Positions 62,845 to 64,000 of a stretch of 64,000 nucleotides of DNA are shown one piece after another (position 1 is the first letter of the stretch; the number at the start of each line of letters is the position of its first letter). The notes beneath the pieces are model-generated. The model searched no databases. It was not told the origin of the DNA and worked only from the letters and a program-made list of their open reading frames with translations. The DNA lies in contig NZ_CP049256.1 in the NCBI RefSeq assembly GCF_011046485.1, positions 682,001 through 746,000 of the forward strand, given 5' to 3'. This stretch comes from Microbacterium sp. 4R-513 (GTDB taxonomy: Bacteria; Actinomycetota; Actinomycetes; Actinomycetales; Microbacteriaceae). The position numbers and the translations under genes were made by a program.

Positions 62845-64000
62845 TCAGCTCGACGGGCGCGCGTGCCGGAAGCGCAGCCGCGTCCCCGGCCGGGCCTGCG
62901 CGATCGCGTCGAGCGAGGCATCCGTCGCCACGGCGATGACGGGGTAGCCGCCCGTCACCGGACCGTCCGCCAGGAGGATCGTGGGGCGGCCGCTCGGCGG
63001 CACCTGCAGCGCGCCCGGCACCATGCCCTCGCTCGGCAGCTCGCCCTCGCGGGACCGGGCGAGGGCCGGACCGTCGAGCCGGACGCCGACGCGATCGGCG
63101 TCGTTCGTGACGGTCCAGATCGCCTCGAAGAGGTCGCGGTGGGCGGAGGCCGCGAACCAGTCGGCGCGCGGACCGGGCGCGAGCTCCACCTCGAGCAGGT
63201 CGTCGTGCGGCGCTCCCCACGGCGCGATGGCCGAGGTCGGTATGGCGACGGATGCCTCGTCCCGAAGTGCCAGCTCGTCGCCCGCGTGCAGAGGCCCCGC
63301 GCCGAGCCCCGCGAGGAGGTCGGAAGAGCGCGACCCGAGCACCGCCGGGCCGTCGAAGCCCCCGCGGACGGCGAGGTAGGCGCGCGCGCCGTGGGCGAAC
63401 CAGTCGAGATTCAGCTCTGCGCCGCCGGGCCACGGATGAGCCTCGTACGGATCGACCTCGTGGCCGTCGAGGCGGATCGGCCCCCAGGCGCCGGCGACGG
63501 CGAACCAGAGGTCGGCGACGGCGACGGCGCGGAAGCCGCCCATCGTGACCTCGATGCCGGCGGCTCCCTCGTCGTTGCCGACGAGACGGTTGGCGGTGCG
63601 CAGCGCTCCGCGGTCGAGTGCTCCCGACGGCGCGACGCCCAGCGCGGCGGACCCGGGGCGACCCAGGTCCTGGAGGACGGCGAGGAGCCCGGGATCGACC
63701 ACGCGGATGCCGGGGCGGTCGGCCGCTCTTCGGCTCGTGGCCCCCCTCGGCTCTCTGTCGGACGACGGGCTCGAGGCTGCTTCGTGCGCGGGCCGTGCGT
63801 CGCCGTCCGCCGCCCGGACGGCCGCTCGCACCGGCCGGAACCGCACGTGCACGCCCGGCGCGAGGAGCGCGGGGGACGCGGCATCCGGATCGAACAGCGG
63901 CGCGGAGGTCTTCGCGATGAGCCGCCAGCCCCCCGGGGTGTCACGGGGATAGGCACCCGAGAAGACGCCGGCCAGGCCGATCGACCCGGCCGGAACGCGC
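62845..64000 (-). CDS. pxpBC: PxpB-PxpC-type fusion (allophanate hydrolase subunit 1/2 family), 5' end beyond window
   Basis: The frame is open to the right edge. The first about 49 residues (VPAGSIGLAGVFSGAYPRD, then WRLIAKTSAPLFDPD) match the end of subunit 1 (PxpB/AHS1). A low-complexity linker of about 45 residues follows, then a full subunit 2 (PxpC/AHS2) domain starting GIRVVDPGLLAVLQDLGRPG, with PSGALDR and DGPVTGGYPVIAV. In bacteria PxpA, PxpB and PxpC form an ATP-dependent 5-oxoprolinase; related pairs act in urea amidolyase. The two subunits are usually separate genes and are fused here. PxpA is not visible and may lie beyond the edge. Confidence 0.88.
   Translation of the reverse strand, partial: RVPAGSIGLAGVFSGAYPRDTPGGWRLIAKTSAPLFDPDAASPALLAPGVHVRFRPVRAAVRAADGDARPAHEAASSPSSDREPRGATSRRAADRPGIRVVDPGLLAVLQDLGRPGSAALGVAPSGALDRGALRTANRLVGNDEGAAGIEVTMGGFRAVAVADLWFAVAGAWGPIRLDGHEVDPYEAHPWPGGAELNLDWFAHGARAYLAVRGGFDGPAVLGSRSSDLLAGLGAGPLHAGDELALRDEASVAIPTSAIAPWGAPHDDLLEVELAPGPRADWFAASAHRDLFEAIWTVTNDADRVGVRLDGPALARSREGELPSEGMVPGALQVPPSGRPTILLADGPVTGGYPVIAVATDASLDAIAQARPGTRLRFRHARPSS

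Overview
The window is GC-rich DNA with G/C-ending codons, GTG and TTG starts next to ATG, leaderless-looking starts and GC-rich hairpin terminators. Gene content and order point to an actinomycete, most likely Microbacteriaceae (a Microbacterium-like organism). This placement is my inference from protein character and synteny, not from a database search.

From left to right: (1) 1-6914, the S10/spc ribosomal protein operon on the minus strand (rpsJ-rplC-rplD-rplW-rplB-rpsS-rplV-rpsC-rplP-rpmC-rpsQ-rplN-rplX-rplE-rpsH). rplD is broken by an apparent 2-nt deletion. (2) 7417-25983, a surface-protein island of three minus-strand genes encoding sortase-type wall-anchored proteins of 494, 2997 and 2501 residues. 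They share a juxta-anchor module, and the two giants share collinear repeats, a 58-residue signal peptide and a promoter motif. (3) 26261-31055, a small MT0933-type antitoxin-like gene and then the str operon (tuf, fusA, rpsG, rpsL). The island therefore sits between tuf and rpsJ. (4) 31394-45737, a tightly coupled minus-strand cluster: Ser/Thr kinase, very large Ig/FN3 protein, MoxR ATPase, DUF58 protein, transglutaminase-like membrane protein lacking its catalytic Cys and His, FHA protein and a small membrane protein. (5) 45806-49651, hypothetical membrane proteins and a convergent pair of 204-residue exported proteins that look like diverged paralogues. (6) 49784-57205, rpoB-rpoC. (7) 57526-62835, two tandem plus-strand STAND NTPases of DUF4062-NB-ARC-TPR layout. 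Their first 159 residues are identical, and the identical DNA ends sharply at the domain edge. (8) 62845-64000, a PxpB-PxpC (allophanate hydrolase subunit 1/2-like) fusion cut by the window edge.

The housekeeping genes supply ribosomes, elongation factors and RNA polymerase. The island builds extracellular, covalently anchored stalk-like adhesins. The kinase/FHA/MoxR cluster looks like an envelope-linked phospho-signalling and assembly module. The tandem STAND pair has the architecture of NLR-like sensors and is the best candidate here for an undescribed system, possibly defensive. No CRISPR array, tRNA, rRNA, transposase or integrase was seen.
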